Shown: one piece after another, positions 40,883 through 53,160 of the stretch | How the letters are laid out: each line of letters begins with the position of its first letter | Numbering within the stretch: position 1 is the first letter of the stretch | From: Podospora bellae-mahoneyi | Taxonomy: Eukaryota > Ascomycota > Sordariomycetes > Sordariales > Podosporaceae | Length of the DNA: 64,000 nt | Assembly (NCBI RefSeq): GCF_035222275.1 | Contig: NW_026946359.1 | Coordinates: 3,968,001 to 4,032,000, forward strand | Reading direction: 5' to 3' | Made by a program: the position numbers and the translations under genes | Notes under the pieces: generated by a model | What the model was told of the DNA's origin: nothing | The model's input: the letters and a program-made list of their open reading frames with translations, nothing else | The model's database searches: none

Positions 40883-43595
40883 ATGGAACGCGGCGGGTCC
40901 AGTGCCTCGCGCTCGCTGTTCCCGACAGGGCCCAGCTTCACCCTCGAGGACTTCTCCAACAAGGACTTTATCGTCAGGGACTTTGTCGACTCTCTCGCCG
41001 AGACTGCCGTTCCAGCAAGCCGCCGCTCAGGCCCGGCGAATCAGGCCTTCGACCCGAAGCCACTAATCCGGACATTCGAAAGTGAGAAGCTCACGCAGCA
41101 TCTTCCTATGTGTATTTTCTGACAACATATGCTGATACATCTCTCATTTGATAGACGCTTTATCACAGCTGGGTGCATTGGGAGAAGAGCTACAGGAGAA
41201 GGAATCAGAATTACTATCACAGGTCCGCCGCGCCGAGATACAACATGACCAGACACTCGAGACACTCGGTCGAAAGCTTGACCAGTCCATGTCCCAGTTT
41301 GAGGCCCTGGACTTGACCCTAAACAACAACGCAAGTTCGAACGGAAGCATACGTGGCGGCGGTAATGATGGGGGCGGTAATATCGCTGTACAGATTGGCG
41401 AGAAGCTTGAGGAGTTGGACAGGAAGAGAAGGAAAGCGCAGGACGCCAACTTTTTGATACAATGCTGGACAGAAGTCTCGGAAACGGGGCAGGTGACTTC
41501 ATTGGAAGAGATACAACGCCAGGGAGGTGCCGAGAACAAGATTCGATGTGCTGTTATTGCACGACAACTGATGCGCATCAGTCAGCGTTTGGATCCGGCG
41601 TCATGGGGTCAGCAGACCAATGGGTTCCGAGGAAACGGTGTTACTAATGGGGTTACTGGGACTAACCGAAGGCATAATACGAGAGAGGCGCTGGAGAAGT
41701 TCTCGGAGCTTTTGGAGCAGGATCTCCTGAAGCAGTTCAACAACAGCTACCGACGCCAAAACTTTGACGACATGATGGAGTGCGCAAAGGTTCTTCTGGA
41801 TTTCAACGGCGGTGCCAGCGTTATTGCCGCCTTTGTCAACCAACACCAGTTCTTTATCGACCGAGATCAGCTCATTACAGACGAGGTCACTGCTGACGGT
41901 GATACGTGGGATCAGTTGGCTGATCCTGATTCAGAACCGCCCGGTGTTGAGCCAAGTCTGCAGTCTCTTATCGACGAAGTGAAGATTGTAATGCAGGAGG
42001 AGTCCTTCATCATCAAACGGGCTTTCCCGTACTACGAAACGGTTCTTATCAAGTTCATCCAGCGCGTTTTCCAACAGTCTATCCAACAACGACTCGAGAT
42101 GGTTCTGGATAAGGCAACTACCATCTCTGCGCTGGCCTTCCTGAGGTGCTTGCACTCATCACGAGCTTATATCGGGGCACTTGTGGAGGATCTCAAAACA
42201 CACGGCCTTACTGAACACCCTGAACCATGTTCTGCTCAAATAGCACAAACACTAGACCAGCAGCTGGAGGAGCTGTTTATCCCGTACTTGGTTGGCAACG
42301 GTTACATCGACCGCGAGAAGAAGAGTCTGGAAGAAATGTACAACTCTCTGCTTTTCAAGTTTACGTTGTATCACTCCCGAAGGAAGAAGGCGCCAACCGG
42401 GTTCATGGCATCTCTTGCCCAGCAGGGCACCCAACTAATATCCTCGGCCAAAGACGCATACATGGAGCGTCTGGAGTCCTCCGACCTTACACCTACTCAA
42501 AAGCGAACCATGCTTCGTGTGGCTGGCATTCGGGATGACAGCAGCAACAAGAACGACATTGAAGTCTCCGAACAAGATGGTGTCCTCAGCGTAGCCTACG
42601 CCAAGCGCATGATTGGCTGGCTGGCCGAATCTGTCCGTCGCACCCTCGAGATGGGATCCTCAAGCGAGACTCCCAAGGATGTCAACATCTTGCTCAACCT
42701 GCTCTTGACGAGCATGGGCCAAGTGTACGTCGAAACCGCCCTCGACGCGGCTCTCGACCTAGCCACCTCGCAAGAAAACACCAAGACAGAACCAGACCTG
42801 TCCTACCTCCCTAATATTCGCCCGGCAGTAACCATCACGAACCTTATGTCCAGATTCATCACCACGGTTCTGATCCGCCTGGCGGAGTCGAACACCACCA
42901 TCCGCCGCAGCATGGAAGCGCAGACCAAACTCGCCATTGAGGCCACGGAGCGGAAGACAAACGCGGTGATGAAGTCGACAATGGACGTTGTTTTGAATTA
43001 CGTACCCAAACTCCTCTCACAGCAAAAGAAGTTGGACTTTAAGCCCAAGGACGATGATTTGGAGGGGCTGGTGGATACACTCCAGACCGTGCCCTGCCAG
43101 TTGATTTGTAGCTTTCTCTCACAAAAAGTGGCCGTGCTCGCCCGTCAGGCGGTGGATGGGCATAATCTGGAGATGTTTTGCTCTGAGCTCGCGCTGGCGG
43201 TTCATCGGTTGCTGTTTGAGCACTTTAAGAAATTCCAGGTTAATGCTACGGGGGGGTTGATGGTGACGAAGGATATTGCAAAGTATGTCAGCACGTTGAG
43301 GGAGTGGCCTTTGACGAGGGAGGTGGAGCAGATTGTGGAAGTGCTGACGGAGGTTGGGTACTTGTTTATTATCCAGCCTGAGGCGTTGAAGGAGAGGTCG
43401 AGGAATTTAGCGAGCGGGCCGGCGGATGGGAGGATGGGTGGTGGGTTTGGGGGGTTGGTTGGAGGGGGGAATGCTGGGGTTGCGACGACGGCTTCGGTGG
43501 GCAAGAGGTTGAATAAAGCGGATTTTAAGCAGTTTGTGCTGAAGAGGGAGGATGCGGGGAGTGCGGGGGTGCAGAGCGTGTTGGCTGGGTTGTGA
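40883..43595 (+). CDS. SEC10: Exocyst complex subunit Sec10
   Basis: Part of the octameric exocyst that tethers secretory vesicles at the plasma membrane, in hyphae mainly at the tip. Exons 40883..41081 and 41155..43595, 879 aa; the 73-nt intron (GTGAGA..TGATAG) joins RTFE to NALSQLG in phase. Exon 1 carries FTLEDFSNKDFIVRDFVDSLAE, the conserved Sec10 start. A coiled coil follows (about 70-150), interrupted by an Asn/Gly-rich loop (NNNASSNGSIRGGGNDGGG). The Sec10/CATCHR helical-bundle body then runs to about 840 (CAVIARQLMRISQRL, FNNSYRRQNFDDMMECAKVLLDFNGG, EESFIIKRAFPYYE, FLRCLHSSRAYIGALVEDLK, NMLSRFITT-like NLMSRFITTVLIRLAESN). A Gly-rich low-complexity insert sits near the C-terminus. The 3' end converges on the CYT-4-type gene. 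Confidence 0.95.
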
Positions 43596-43971
43596 GGATG
43601 GTAGTAATGTATGGGGGTTGAAGAAAAGAGAGAGGTATATAAAGCAGTTGGAAGCTTTGGAAGGAGGAGTTGAGGTGGCGTGTTGTTTCTTTCCAGGGTG
43701 TTGCTTATACACAGACGGCTTAAAAGAGTTGGTGGTAGCGATTCAAAGTCTCATAGGTGTAATGATACCAGTAAGAGGAAACAAACATTTCTGCCGGCTA
43801 CTCTTGAACAAGTCCATGCTCCCTATCTTCATTGTCATAGCCCAATGTTGCTTTTGTTGCGCGTATCTCTTTCCAATATACCTTTTGGGTTTTCATACAT
43901 GCAATGTAAAATCCTCATATCTATACAACCAACACAGCCCTTTTTTCCCCTTCTACTACCCAGCGGCTTCT
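43596..43971. other. Intergenic, convergent 3' ends
   Basis: 376 bp between two stop codons. It probably holds both 3' UTRs. A plus-strand frame of 415 codons running over it is the antisense shadow of the next gene. Confidence 0.5.
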
Positions 43972-46900
43972 CTACTCAGCCTCGGGCAGGCTATACCTCC
44001 TCACCGGCTTCACCGTAATCTTCTTGTGGTACACATTGATATCAACCAGCTCCACATCCAACACCTCCCCAATCTTGAATTCCTCAATCAGGGCAAAACC
44101 CTCCACGTGTTCCACGCCAACCGTAGCCTCCAGGTCGAAATAGTCGAGCTTCCCCTCCAAATCCCGCTTCGGGTTGATCGTGACAACAGTAAACTTGAAC
44201 GTCTCGGGCAGCTGGTTCGGGTTGTCCCCGAATTTCCACGCGCGCAGCATCGCCTGGAGTATCCATCTCAGATTACCCGCATTGTTTCCAAGCGCGGTCG
44301 CGTGCACCTCCCGAAGACGAACACGAGGAAGGACAGTTTCCTCCAAAACTTCCTTGGAAAACGGAAGGAACTTGTGGACGACCTTGGTATTGTCGGAGCC
44401 GTGTTCCTCGATCAGGGACCGGCCAAGACGGTGTTCCTCGAGCAGGGCTGCTTCGATTTGCCAGTGGGCGATCAAATCGGCGTACCGTCTCAGGGGCGAG
44501 GTCACCTTGGAGTAGGCGTCAACACCCATGGAGAAAATGGGGCCGGGGGTGGCCTTCAGCGCCATGTGGCCGCGCAGATTGTTGAGTTTGTCGAGGTCGG
44601 GACCAATGATGCGCTCTCCGGCGAGGAGTTTGGGGTTGATGACCTTTTCGGTGAATTCTTTCAGTGTTTCCAGGTTCTCTTTCTTGGTGACCTGGGTGCG
44701 GTAGGGAATGGGGATGTTCCGGTCAGCACACCACCTGGCGGCAACCTCGCCGGCAAGTACCATGAGCGGGCCGACCAGCTCGTCGCCTGCTGTGGTTGAA
44801 CCCTCATAGGCCACTCGAATCCAGGGGTCGTTGTAACATTGTATCTGACCCTCTGTTTTGATCGTTTTAACATCGTCTAGTGCCACCTTGGCTTTCGGAC
44901 GAGGTGTGAAGGCTGGCTGAGCCCCCTTGGAAAGTCGTTGGTTGTGAATGGCCTGGCCAAGCTGATGCAAAGTCCTAAGTTCAGATCGGTGTTTCTTTGA
45001 AAGATCGCCCGCCGTGACGAGGTTGCGGCTAGGAGGGGACCGCGCTGGGCGGGGGCCAACCTCCAACACTTCATTTGACGGTGTGGGTGGTTTGTTGATA
45101 GGTTCATCGAGTACCAAGGTGACCTCTTCGGGGGTTATGTAGACTACATTTCGTAGAATACCAGGGGTGATTCTATAATCCTTCAGGGTGCCGTCGGTCT
45201 TGACCAGAGCGCTGAAGGTCAAACTTGGCTGATTCGCGCCCAGAGAAAACGCGTCGCGTACAGCTTCACCATCAAACATATCCTCCTGGAATCCAGGAAG
45301 ATATACCGTTTCAGCTCGTAGCGACGCTGCCTTGGCCTGAGCACTGTCGGGTCGGACACGCGAAGCAGGGTCGGCAACGTGCAGATGAACCCAATACTCT
45401 TCATCAGTGAGCTTCTCGAGTGAGATGCCGTCATCCACATCGAACGTCTGCTCCGAGTCAATGCAGTAGACTGTAGAAACTGCAAAGTCTTGACGGAGAT
45501 GCTCGAGCTGATCGGGCGCAAGTGGTTCCGGTCTTTCTGCTGATTTGGGTTTCTGCAGATTCAAGCCCGCGTCTCGGTCAAGCTCCAGTCCTGGAAGACG
45601 AAGGGCATAGCGTGGGCTGATGTCCCAAGGAGAAATGTGGCCAATCTCTTGCAAAAACGTCCAGGCGGAACTGCGATCAAGCAAGGCATCTTGGTATCGT
45701 CCAATGGCGCGCAAGATAGCGGCGCCAACCCAGTGATGCTGCGAAGCAGGTTGAAACCAATCATGGGCTGCCCACATCTCCATGAATTGGATGATAGAGG
45801 CACCAAGTCCAGTCCACTCGACAGGCTCAACACCAAGAATGGGAACAGCATCGCTCTTGGCTAGTCCTATTGTGCCATGGGGTGTCCATGGACGATGACG
45901 CCGGTTATGGTCAATGATCTTCCGTACTTTGATTGCAAAGTCTCGAAACTTCATGGCGTCCTGGGCAACTTGACGGGGAATTCTTCTTGATGAGTTGCCC
46001 AGGATTTCGTAAAAGTTACGGACCACTTCAGCAACTTCGTACACGTTCCGTTGCTTATCAGTCGAGTTCACCGTAAACATACGGCCTTCGTGGTGACGTT
46101 CGCCCAAAAGAGCTGCGCGGAAGGCTGTGTCATCCACCGATACGACCGAGTGAACAGCATAGAGCGCTTCAGGTGGGAAAGATGCTTTGCCGCGCTTCAA
46201 GGTCATTGGGAGCAAGGCGTCAGCAATCTCGTGCAGGCTCATAAGCTTGTCTTCGTCACCAAGCTTTTTTCCTGCATTGTTCAGTCTCTCGACATAGGTC
46301 TGATGCAGCAGGCGCGCCTCGGTCTGGAATTTGTACATCTTTTTGATCAGACCGGATGCGATATCTCGTGAGGGGCCTGCATTGATATCCTGGAGTTCGT
46401 CAAGAAGGAGGTCGTCTCCGGACAGAGATGGAATAGCACTGATCACGGCACTTATCTCGGCCGGATCCTGCACAAAGTTCCTAACGACGAAGGAGCTGCG
46501 AAACACGCGACTGGTAAACCATTTGCCCGTGTTGGTGTAGAAGTGGTTTTGGCCATTGAAGTTGCCCAAGCAGACAGCGAGAAGCCTCACTCTCCAGCCG
46601 GAAGAGCTACAGTGATGTATCAGCACTAAGCCTCTGAAACAAGTAATGGTTGGGGTCAAGCTCATACCTGACTTCCACAAGATCTCCTGGTTCCAACTGC
46701 GTGCTTGTGTACCCCAAGCTAGAGATATCACTGCTGTCAAAATCGAAGCCAGCGGTTCGGTTATTGGTCTGGTCGAGCCTAAAGCTGGAATCACTGATGG
46801 CCCGTGTTGCAGAGTTGAGGATGGCGGATGGGGGTGGAGTGGCCTCATCCTGCTGCTGGGGCGTGAGGTCTGGATTTTGTTCCTCCCATAGTCGAAGCTG

Positions 46901-47134
46901 TGATTTTATGTATGGTTCCCTCCTCAGTCTGAACTTGTCTGATAATTCTGGCAAAGGGGGCAGCCCCCCCGAGGTCTGTGCAGAGGTGTTCACCAGGCGG
47001 CTTGATATTGGCTGAGATGGCGATAACGGTGCGCATGACTGCGATATCCGTCCCAGTGGACGTTGGGTTGGGTTCTTTTGCAATGTCTGGCACCTCCAGC
47101 AGACGTAATGCCGTCCGGTTGTTGAGCGCAACAT
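43972..47134 (-). CDS. cyt-4: Mitochondrial RNase II-family exoribonuclease (CYT-4/Dss1 type)
   Basis: 3'-5' exoribonuclease of the mitochondrial degradosome; Neurospora cyt-4 is needed for processing and turnover of mitochondrial RNA including intron products. Two exons, complement(43972..46606, 46668..47134), 1,033 aa. The 61-nt intron (GTATGA..CTGTAG) joins PGDLVEV to SSSGWRVRLLAV. Start 47134 (MLRSTTGRHYVCWRC) gives a basic presequence. The RNB domain is clear: CIDSEQTFDVDDGIS with its clustered acidic residues (about 540-550) for metal binding, YWVHLHVADPAS, AETVYLPGF, then the catalytic-end motif FSMGVDAYSKVTSPLRRYADLIAHWQIEAAL. A C-terminal S1-like segment (EGFALIEEFKIGEVLDVELVDINVYHKKITV) follows. 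The symbol follows the Neurospora gene; Neurospora CYT-4 is about 1,100 aa. Confidence 0.93.
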
Positions 47135-49334
47135 GTCTCTGATACTGCGCGGGGCTGTAAGTGACGACACAGCGTGGGGTTGCGCCAGATGAAGTCAGCC
47201 CTGCCAGCAACTTGACGTCCCTAAAATTTTTGGAGGCGCGTTGCAACACAAAACCTGGCAGGTGGCGGCCACGCGAAGTCAGCTGATTTCTCGTGGCGCT
47301 GTTAATATGGGTCACTGGCTGTTATAACCCTAACCCTCCATCTACTGACCGTTTTCTATCCTTGCATAAATCTTGATCTCGTTCGCCATCCCCGTCCAGA
47401 AGTCCTCCCCCATACGGAGAGTACCTCCCACGATGTCACCCATCTCCTACGATGTCAATACGATGGGATTGAGAACCCTGAAGGGCTTCCATGAACAGCT
47501 CCACCTCGTGTCCATGAAGAGGAATTCTGCTCGGGGCCAGAACAGTCATGTTGGGGGAAATGGGCCACGTCGCTCTTGGCTTCACAAGCAGCAATCCGTT
47601 TTGGTGGCCTTTGACCGACGATCAGCATTTTTATCATCACCGCCTCGAGGAGCCCACAGAGTCCAAGACGGTTTCCCCGGCGTGGGCTCTTGGACGGTTG
47701 ATGGATGGATTGATTGCAGGGCCGTTTTTGTTTCCAGGATTTGCTTGCCTACGTTACACCGTTCCTGGATTGGACTCTGCGCATCCATGCAAGGTACGAG
47801 ACTTGGCCCCACCACCATCGCGGCGTTTGCCGGGTTTGTCACTTACTGATCTCGCTATTTGTGCGGATTGCCTGCTCTCTTTGATGGGATGTTTGTTGTT
47901 AATTATGCCCTATGTCCTTGTTATTAGGGATTATAGATGATGATGAGATTAAGCAGATAAGCACTTCATCCGATGCCATCATGCTCTTGTTCTACAGGAT
48001 GTCACAGTTGCCTGCCGAGTCAGGGGCTGCCAGCCGACAACACGAACGGAGGTTGCCACGATCATCATGCAGCTAATATACCTGGTTGTTGGGTCCCGTC
48101 TTTTGCACCAGAAGGGAAAAAAAAAATTCGTCAAGGCAATGTTCCGACGTGTGGAATATGGCGAGTTGTTCCAGAATAAATAATCATAATACAGATATCT
48201 CGAAAAAGAACAAGGCGAAACCTGAAACACACAATCCCCCGATCGAGCACGACGGCGTGGAAGGGTGGCCCGGCTGGCAGTTCTCACAGATTTTAATGTC
48301 GCTTAAGTCATTTCCCTCGACGGTGCATCAGCCACTCAGGAGTCGGTCTTTTTTGCCGTGCCTGACCACACGCGCTAGTCGCCCAATGGGGCTTGGATCT
48401 TCTTAGGTTTTCCTTGGGACGTTTCTGGGCGTGATGGAGGTGCCGCAATCTGCTGCAAAGCTGCAACCTCCTTTTCTTTTCTGGGAGGTGGTCATCTCGT
48501 GCTAATTTACCGCCCTTACTGCCAGAAACCCCAATGCCACATCGAAAGGCTGGAAAAAGAAATCACAGAGAGACACGCCCGGCCGCCGCTGCATCTCAAC
48601 AGCAACGGGATTCACGGGAACCGTTGGCGATGATGACGACCGTCCCCCGGATCCATGGCATGGGAGGATCATGATGGATTGTTCGAGACATGGCAGGCTC
48701 ATCCATATCAATAGGAGATCGAGTGATCCCGCAATGTCAATGGCCTCATCTGGGTGTCTGGGTCCCTCTCCTTTTCATCTCTGCTTCTGTTCGTCTGCCA
48801 TACCCACCCTCCTCGGATCTCCCAGAGCGGACGGCGTTGCTCGGCAAAGTGACCTTTGCTAATGAGAGGTCCACCACGAAGGGGTGGGCCTCCACCAGTC
48901 AGCGCGGCCGGCACACCGACATGGTCTGTCAGGGTATCTGTCCAGGATTAGGGGACTGAGCATCCACGAAAGCATCCATTCAGAGTGGGCTCTGGCCCCT
49001 TCCCGATGGAACCTCCTCCATGGCGCCAAGTGGCTGTTGACCCCCAGTCATCACTGGTACTAATTACCGCTGTCCCCCGTTTCGCCCACTCTGACTTTGC
49101 TTCTCCCCCTTTACCGACTTGGTCCGTCCATGTTGATATAGTCAACATCGAGAGCATCGTTTCTGCTTTCGTCGTTCGTTACCTCTCTTTCTCACACCAC
49201 CGCTTCACTCCTTTAGCGGGCATTCGTTTCTTGGGAACGCGATCACGAAGAGTCAAAAAGAAAAAAACCCACTCGAAGATCTCTGTTTAATTCGATCGTC
49301 TGGAATATTGTCGGGGTTTAGGAAAACACTCATC
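47135..49334. other. Intergenic region between divergent cyt-4 and GH17 genes
   Basis: 2.2 kb. It holds a telobox at 47326-47337 about 190 bp upstream of the cyt-4 start. The last 250 bp before the GH17 start are CT-rich, as in leaders of highly expressed fungal genes. No open frame with a recognisable product. Confidence 0.5.
47326..47337. promoter_or_regulatory. Telobox AACCCTAACCCT in the cyt-4 promoter
   Basis: Two telomere-type CCCTAA-register units about 190 bp upstream of the cyt-4 start codon. Teloboxes are bound by Tbf1/TRF-like Myb proteins in fungi. Role here inferred only. Confidence 0.5.
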
Positions 49335-51014
49335 ATGAAGGCAGCCGTTGTAGCAGCGGCCGCGGCCGTCCTCGCCGGCGGTGCGAGCGCCCACAGTCAC
49401 CGTCACGCCCACAAGGCGCTGTTCCAGAAGAGGTCGCTCAACGACACCGAGGTCTGCGTCCCTACCTGCACCACCATCTACAGCACCATCTACGGCGAGG
49501 AGACCTGGATCCAGCCCCCTCCCAAGTCCACTGAGGCTCCTGTTCCCGTCCCGGTCATCACCACCACACCCGAACCCGAGCCAGTTGTTGTCCCAACCAC
49601 CACCACAACCGAGCCGGCGATCGTTCCCACACCCATCCCGCAGATTTGCCCGACCCCGGGCACCTACACCTTCCCTGCGACGACCATCGTGGTGACTGAG
49701 ACTACCACCGTCTGCGCCGCCTCCACCACCGAGGTCCCCAGCGGCACCCACACCCTCGGCGGTGTCACCACCGTCGTCGAGACCGCTACCGAGATTGTCT
49801 GCCCCTACGCCACCACCGAGGTTGAGAACGGCGTTGTCACCAGCGTCATCAAGACCACCACCTTTGTGTGCCCTTCGGCCGGCACCTACACCATTGCCCC
49901 CATCACCACCGTTGTCCCAAGCGTCACCACCGTTGTTGTGCCTGTCGTGACCACCTACTGCCCGGGTACCTACACCGCTCCTGCCGTTGTCACCACCATC
50001 ACCGAGACCAACGTTGTGGTCTACTGCCCATTCACCTCCTCCGAGATCCCTGCCCCCACTCCTCAGGCTGTCACCCCCAAGCCCCAGGCTGCCCCTGAGC
50101 CCGCTCCCGCTCCTGCCCCGGCCCCTGAGAAGCCCAAGGCTGTTGCCCCCCCTCCTGCCAGCACTCCTGCCAAGGGCAAGGGCAGCGTGGGTGGTGGCAA
50201 GCTCGGCGGAAAGGGCAAGCACTGGGCCATGACCTACACCCCCTTCCGCCCCGATGGTCACTGCAAGACCTACAGCGAGGTTGATGCCGATGTCAAGATC
50301 ATCGCCAGCAAGAACTTCGAGGCTCTCCGCATCTACTCCACCGACTGCGACACCCTCCCCAACGTTGGTGCTGCCGCTGAGAAGTATGGCCTCCGTCTGA
50401 TCATTGGTCTCTTCGTCGGCAGCCCCGGCTGCGACAACGGCAACCCCACCATTGCCCAGCAGATCTCTGCTCTCAAGGAGTGGAAGAAGTGGCACCTTGT
50501 TGACCTTTGCGTTGTCGGTAACGAGGCTCTCTTCAACGGCTACTGCTCCGTTCAGCAGCTCGCCGACCTCATTGTCCACACCAAGAAGGAGCTCGGCTCT
50601 GCCGGCTACACTGGCCCCTACACCACCACCGATGTGCTCTCTGCCTTCGAGGCTGGTGACATGTCCCCGGTCTGCAACGTCATCGACGTTGTTTCCGCCA
50701 ACGTCCATGCCTACTTCAACTACCAGACCACTCCTGGTCAGGCCGGCAAGTTCGTTCGCAGCCAGCTCGACGCCGTCTCCAAGATCTGCGGCGGCAAGCC
50801 TTCCTACTGCATGGAAACCGGCTGGCCCACCTCTGGTGTCTGCAACGGTGCCGCTTGCGCCGGTGTTCCCCAGCAGAAGGAGGCCATTGCCTCCATTGAG
50901 CAGGAGATCGGCCAGTCGGTCGTCTTCTTCTCATTCCGTGACGACCCCTGGAAGAACCCCGGTGCTTGCAACTGCGAGCGGTCGTGGGGCTCTGACAAGG
51001 CTTTCGGCTACTAA
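49335..51014 (+). CDS. GH17 cell-wall beta-1,3-glucanase/glucosidase (BtgE-like)
   Basis: Secreted wall-remodelling enzyme. Intronless, 559 aa from the ATG at 49335; the upstream in-frame start at 49308 would only bury the signal peptide (MKAAVVAAAAAVLAGGASA). After a KR site (about 31-32) come four Thr/Val/Cys-rich repeats of the type CPxxGTYTxPATT / VVxTTTxVC (about 115-250), then an Ala/Pro hinge and a Gly/Lys-rich spacer (to about 293). The GH17 domain starts at HWAMTYTPF: YSTDC, acid/base Glu397 in VGNEALF and nucleophile Glu494 in METGWPTSG, ending SFRDDPWKN and a Cys-rich tail. Codons are strongly biased to C-ending forms (GCC, ACC, AAG), as in highly expressed fungal genes. The repeats resemble the N-terminus of Aspergillus btgE-type proteins and may tether it to the wall. 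Confidence 0.92.
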   Translation: MKAAVVAAAAAVLAGGASAHSHRHAHKALFQKRSLNDTEVCVPTCTTIYSTIYGEETWIQPPPKSTEAPVPVPVITTTPEPEPVVVPTTTTTEPAIVPTPIPQICPTPGTYTFPATTIVVTETTTVCAASTTEVPSGTHTLGGVTTVVETATEIVCPYATTEVENGVVTSVIKTTTFVCPSAGTYTIAPITTVVPSVTTVVVPVVTTYCPGTYTAPAVVTTITETNVVVYCPFTSSEIPAPTPQAVTPKPQAAPEPAPAPAPAPEKPKAVAPPPASTPAKGKGSVGGGKLGGKGKHWAMTYTPFRPDGHCKTYSEVDADVKIIASKNFEALRIYSTDCDTLPNVGAAAEKYGLRLIIGLFVGSPGCDNGNPTIAQQISALKEWKKWHLVDLCVVGNEALFNGYCSVQQLADLIVHTKKELGSAGYTGPYTTTDVLSAFEAGDMSPVCNVIDVVSANVHAYFNYQTTPGQAGKFVRSQLDAVSKICGGKPSYCMETGWPTSGVCNGAACAGVPQQKEAIASIEQEIGQSVVFFSFRDDPWKNPGACNCERSWGSDKAFGY

Positions 51015-53049
51015 AGCAACTAGCTTCTGAAGCGGATCGTGGATCACCACACGTTTAGTGGTGAGCCAGCTCGTCCGGAGAAGCTATCACATCAAAGTTT
51101 TTGAATATAAAAAAAAGTTTCAACTGGCAGTTTTTTCATGGGTCTCTGTTTCTTGTCGTTTCTCCCCCCTTATCTTGTGTATATATATTTGTGGCGATTT
51201 GTTCAAGCGTCCGGTACCCCCGCTACTGCCAACCGTACATTACCCATCCTTTTTTGGACACAAAGAGATATGAATAGAGCAGCAGAAAAAGCTACAGTTG
51301 GAACACAATTAAGAACGGGTGTCAAGTGTCGAAGTTGCGTGGGGTGTGTTGACGAAGTATTGATAGACTTTTCCTTTGTGGTTTCCTTGTGGGTTCGGTG
51401 GGATAAACATTGCGATATTAAGAGGGGTGGGCTGTGTAGGCCTGCCGGAGTGTGATTTCCTTGTCTCCTCTAATTGTATAAACTTTCACATGTACATGTA
51501 GTGTTTACCGTCTCTTTTGTCAAGCACCGGAGTAGTAGCCTTTGCATATTTATCCATTGTGTTAACTTTGCTCTATTGATCTTGATTGTGGATGACCTGA
51601 ACTGCACTGTTGTCCAATGCCAAGTTGTCTTCAAGATCATTCAACTAGCTTGCTCCCATTTTTCATGATTTGAGTTAGGTATTCCTGTTGTCATTGAGGT
51701 TGTTGAGTCCGGATCTTCTAATCACATAGGATTCTCTGATCTTTGACCTCGTAGCAACGTTGGAAGACACCGAAGAGATGGTTCATTTCATCTCGTCCGG
51801 CAGCATGTCAGTCCATTCATATCTTTCCTGCAGCTCCCACTAGAAATCATACATACTAATAATACAGTCTAGAACTAAAGCCCTTCAGAAGCTGATTCTC
51901 GTATCAACAGTCTATAGCCATCCCCATCATCATAGTTTGTGTAGATTCTTTCTACTATCATCGCCTGTAACCATATTACCTCCAAGCATACAATAGTCCA
52001 CCCATAGTTTTCCAATCTGTCCTGCAAATATAACTACTAGACGGGAAAACACAAAGTAGGTAAGAATCAAAGGGTCGTAATGAGCAAAAACAACATAGGG
52101 AGCCACCGCAACCAGCAGGTAGAAAACTAGTATCTCACATAGCCCCATCCCGTAGAAAACAAAAGGAATAGTAGTAGATACACGCATGGGCTTTCTACGG
52201 AAAAGCAGAACAGACAACACAAAGTCGTTAGTCTATGTTTGGAAACCGAAAAACTCAAATAACACATCAAGCAGAGCATAGTATGTGTCAAAGACTCAAA
52301 CACGCAAACACATCATTTCACCAAACAAAAAAAACCCAATAAACACATCGAACCTAAGACTTTTTCTCTGGGGTAATACTCACAAAGCCAACGTCAAACG
52401 CCCCATAAAAATGCTCAAATGTCTTTTCTTTGTTTGTCATGTAAGAACAAGAGAGGTGAGTGATATATATATGCAAATCGGGAAAATGTAAACTTGCGCA
52501 ATGCATTGTACCTTCGTAGAGACAGACAGAGAGACGGAGAGAGAGAGAGAGAACAAAGTGGGTATCCAAAACCGCGCTTTCGATGAAGACAAGACTTTCA
52601 AACGAGACAAGAAGGGAAAAAAAATCGAAGCAAAACACAATGATCAAACCCCCCTCCCCCCAATGTGCAACAAAAAGACAGAAAATATTAAACCACACAC
52701 TCCCCTCTCCCTCCCCGAATGCGTTCAAAAATACGAAACCCAAAAACAAGAAAACCGTGCTACAGGAAGCACCCACCCCCTTTTGTCTCCCTCCCGCCCC
52801 TTTTTTCACAACAAAAAGGCCCTGCCATAGATCAAAACCAAAAAAAAGCCCGTGTGGTGATGTTCAATCTCCCACACACACGTATTAAGTTCATTAACAA
52901 CGTCTTCTCCCCCACCCTCTTCCAAACCAACTAAGCCAACAAAATATGTATTTCGCCCTCTCTCATACCATTCGTTGACGTCCCTCTTTATCCGTGTGGA
53001 GTGTGTGTTGTGTGCAAAGAATTTAAAAAAGTCCAACCCCTTTTTGTGT

Positions 53050-53102
<53 letters not shown>

Positions 53103-53160
53103 GTGCGTATGTCCCCGTCATCATACATTTGTACTTTTCTCTCTCGACCTCCAGCCTTTC
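51015..53160. other. Intergenic region between convergent genes
   Basis: 2.1 kb, AT-richer than the flanking genes. Minus-strand frames (51930-52220; 52354-52809) encode hydrophobic but low-complexity sequence and are not called. A long GT microsatellite sits at the right end. It probably includes both 3' UTRs. Confidence 0.45.
53045..53099. repeat. (GT)n microsatellite
   Basis: About 55 bp of GT/TG with one GTAT interruption near its left end, about 60 bp downstream of the stop codon of the activator gene, so probably in its 3' UTR. Confidence 0.9.

Noticed and set aside
43552-44799. Plus-strand frame of 415 codons
   Set aside because: Antisense shadow of the cyt-4 3' end extended through the intergenic DNA.
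49287-50708. Minus-strand frame of 473 codons opposite the GH17 gene
   Set aside because: Gly/Asp/Val-rich antisense shadow produced by the biased codons of the GH17 gene.
51930-52809. Minus-strand frames with membrane-like stretches
   Set aside because: Composition follows T/C-rich non-coding DNA between two convergent genes; no family.
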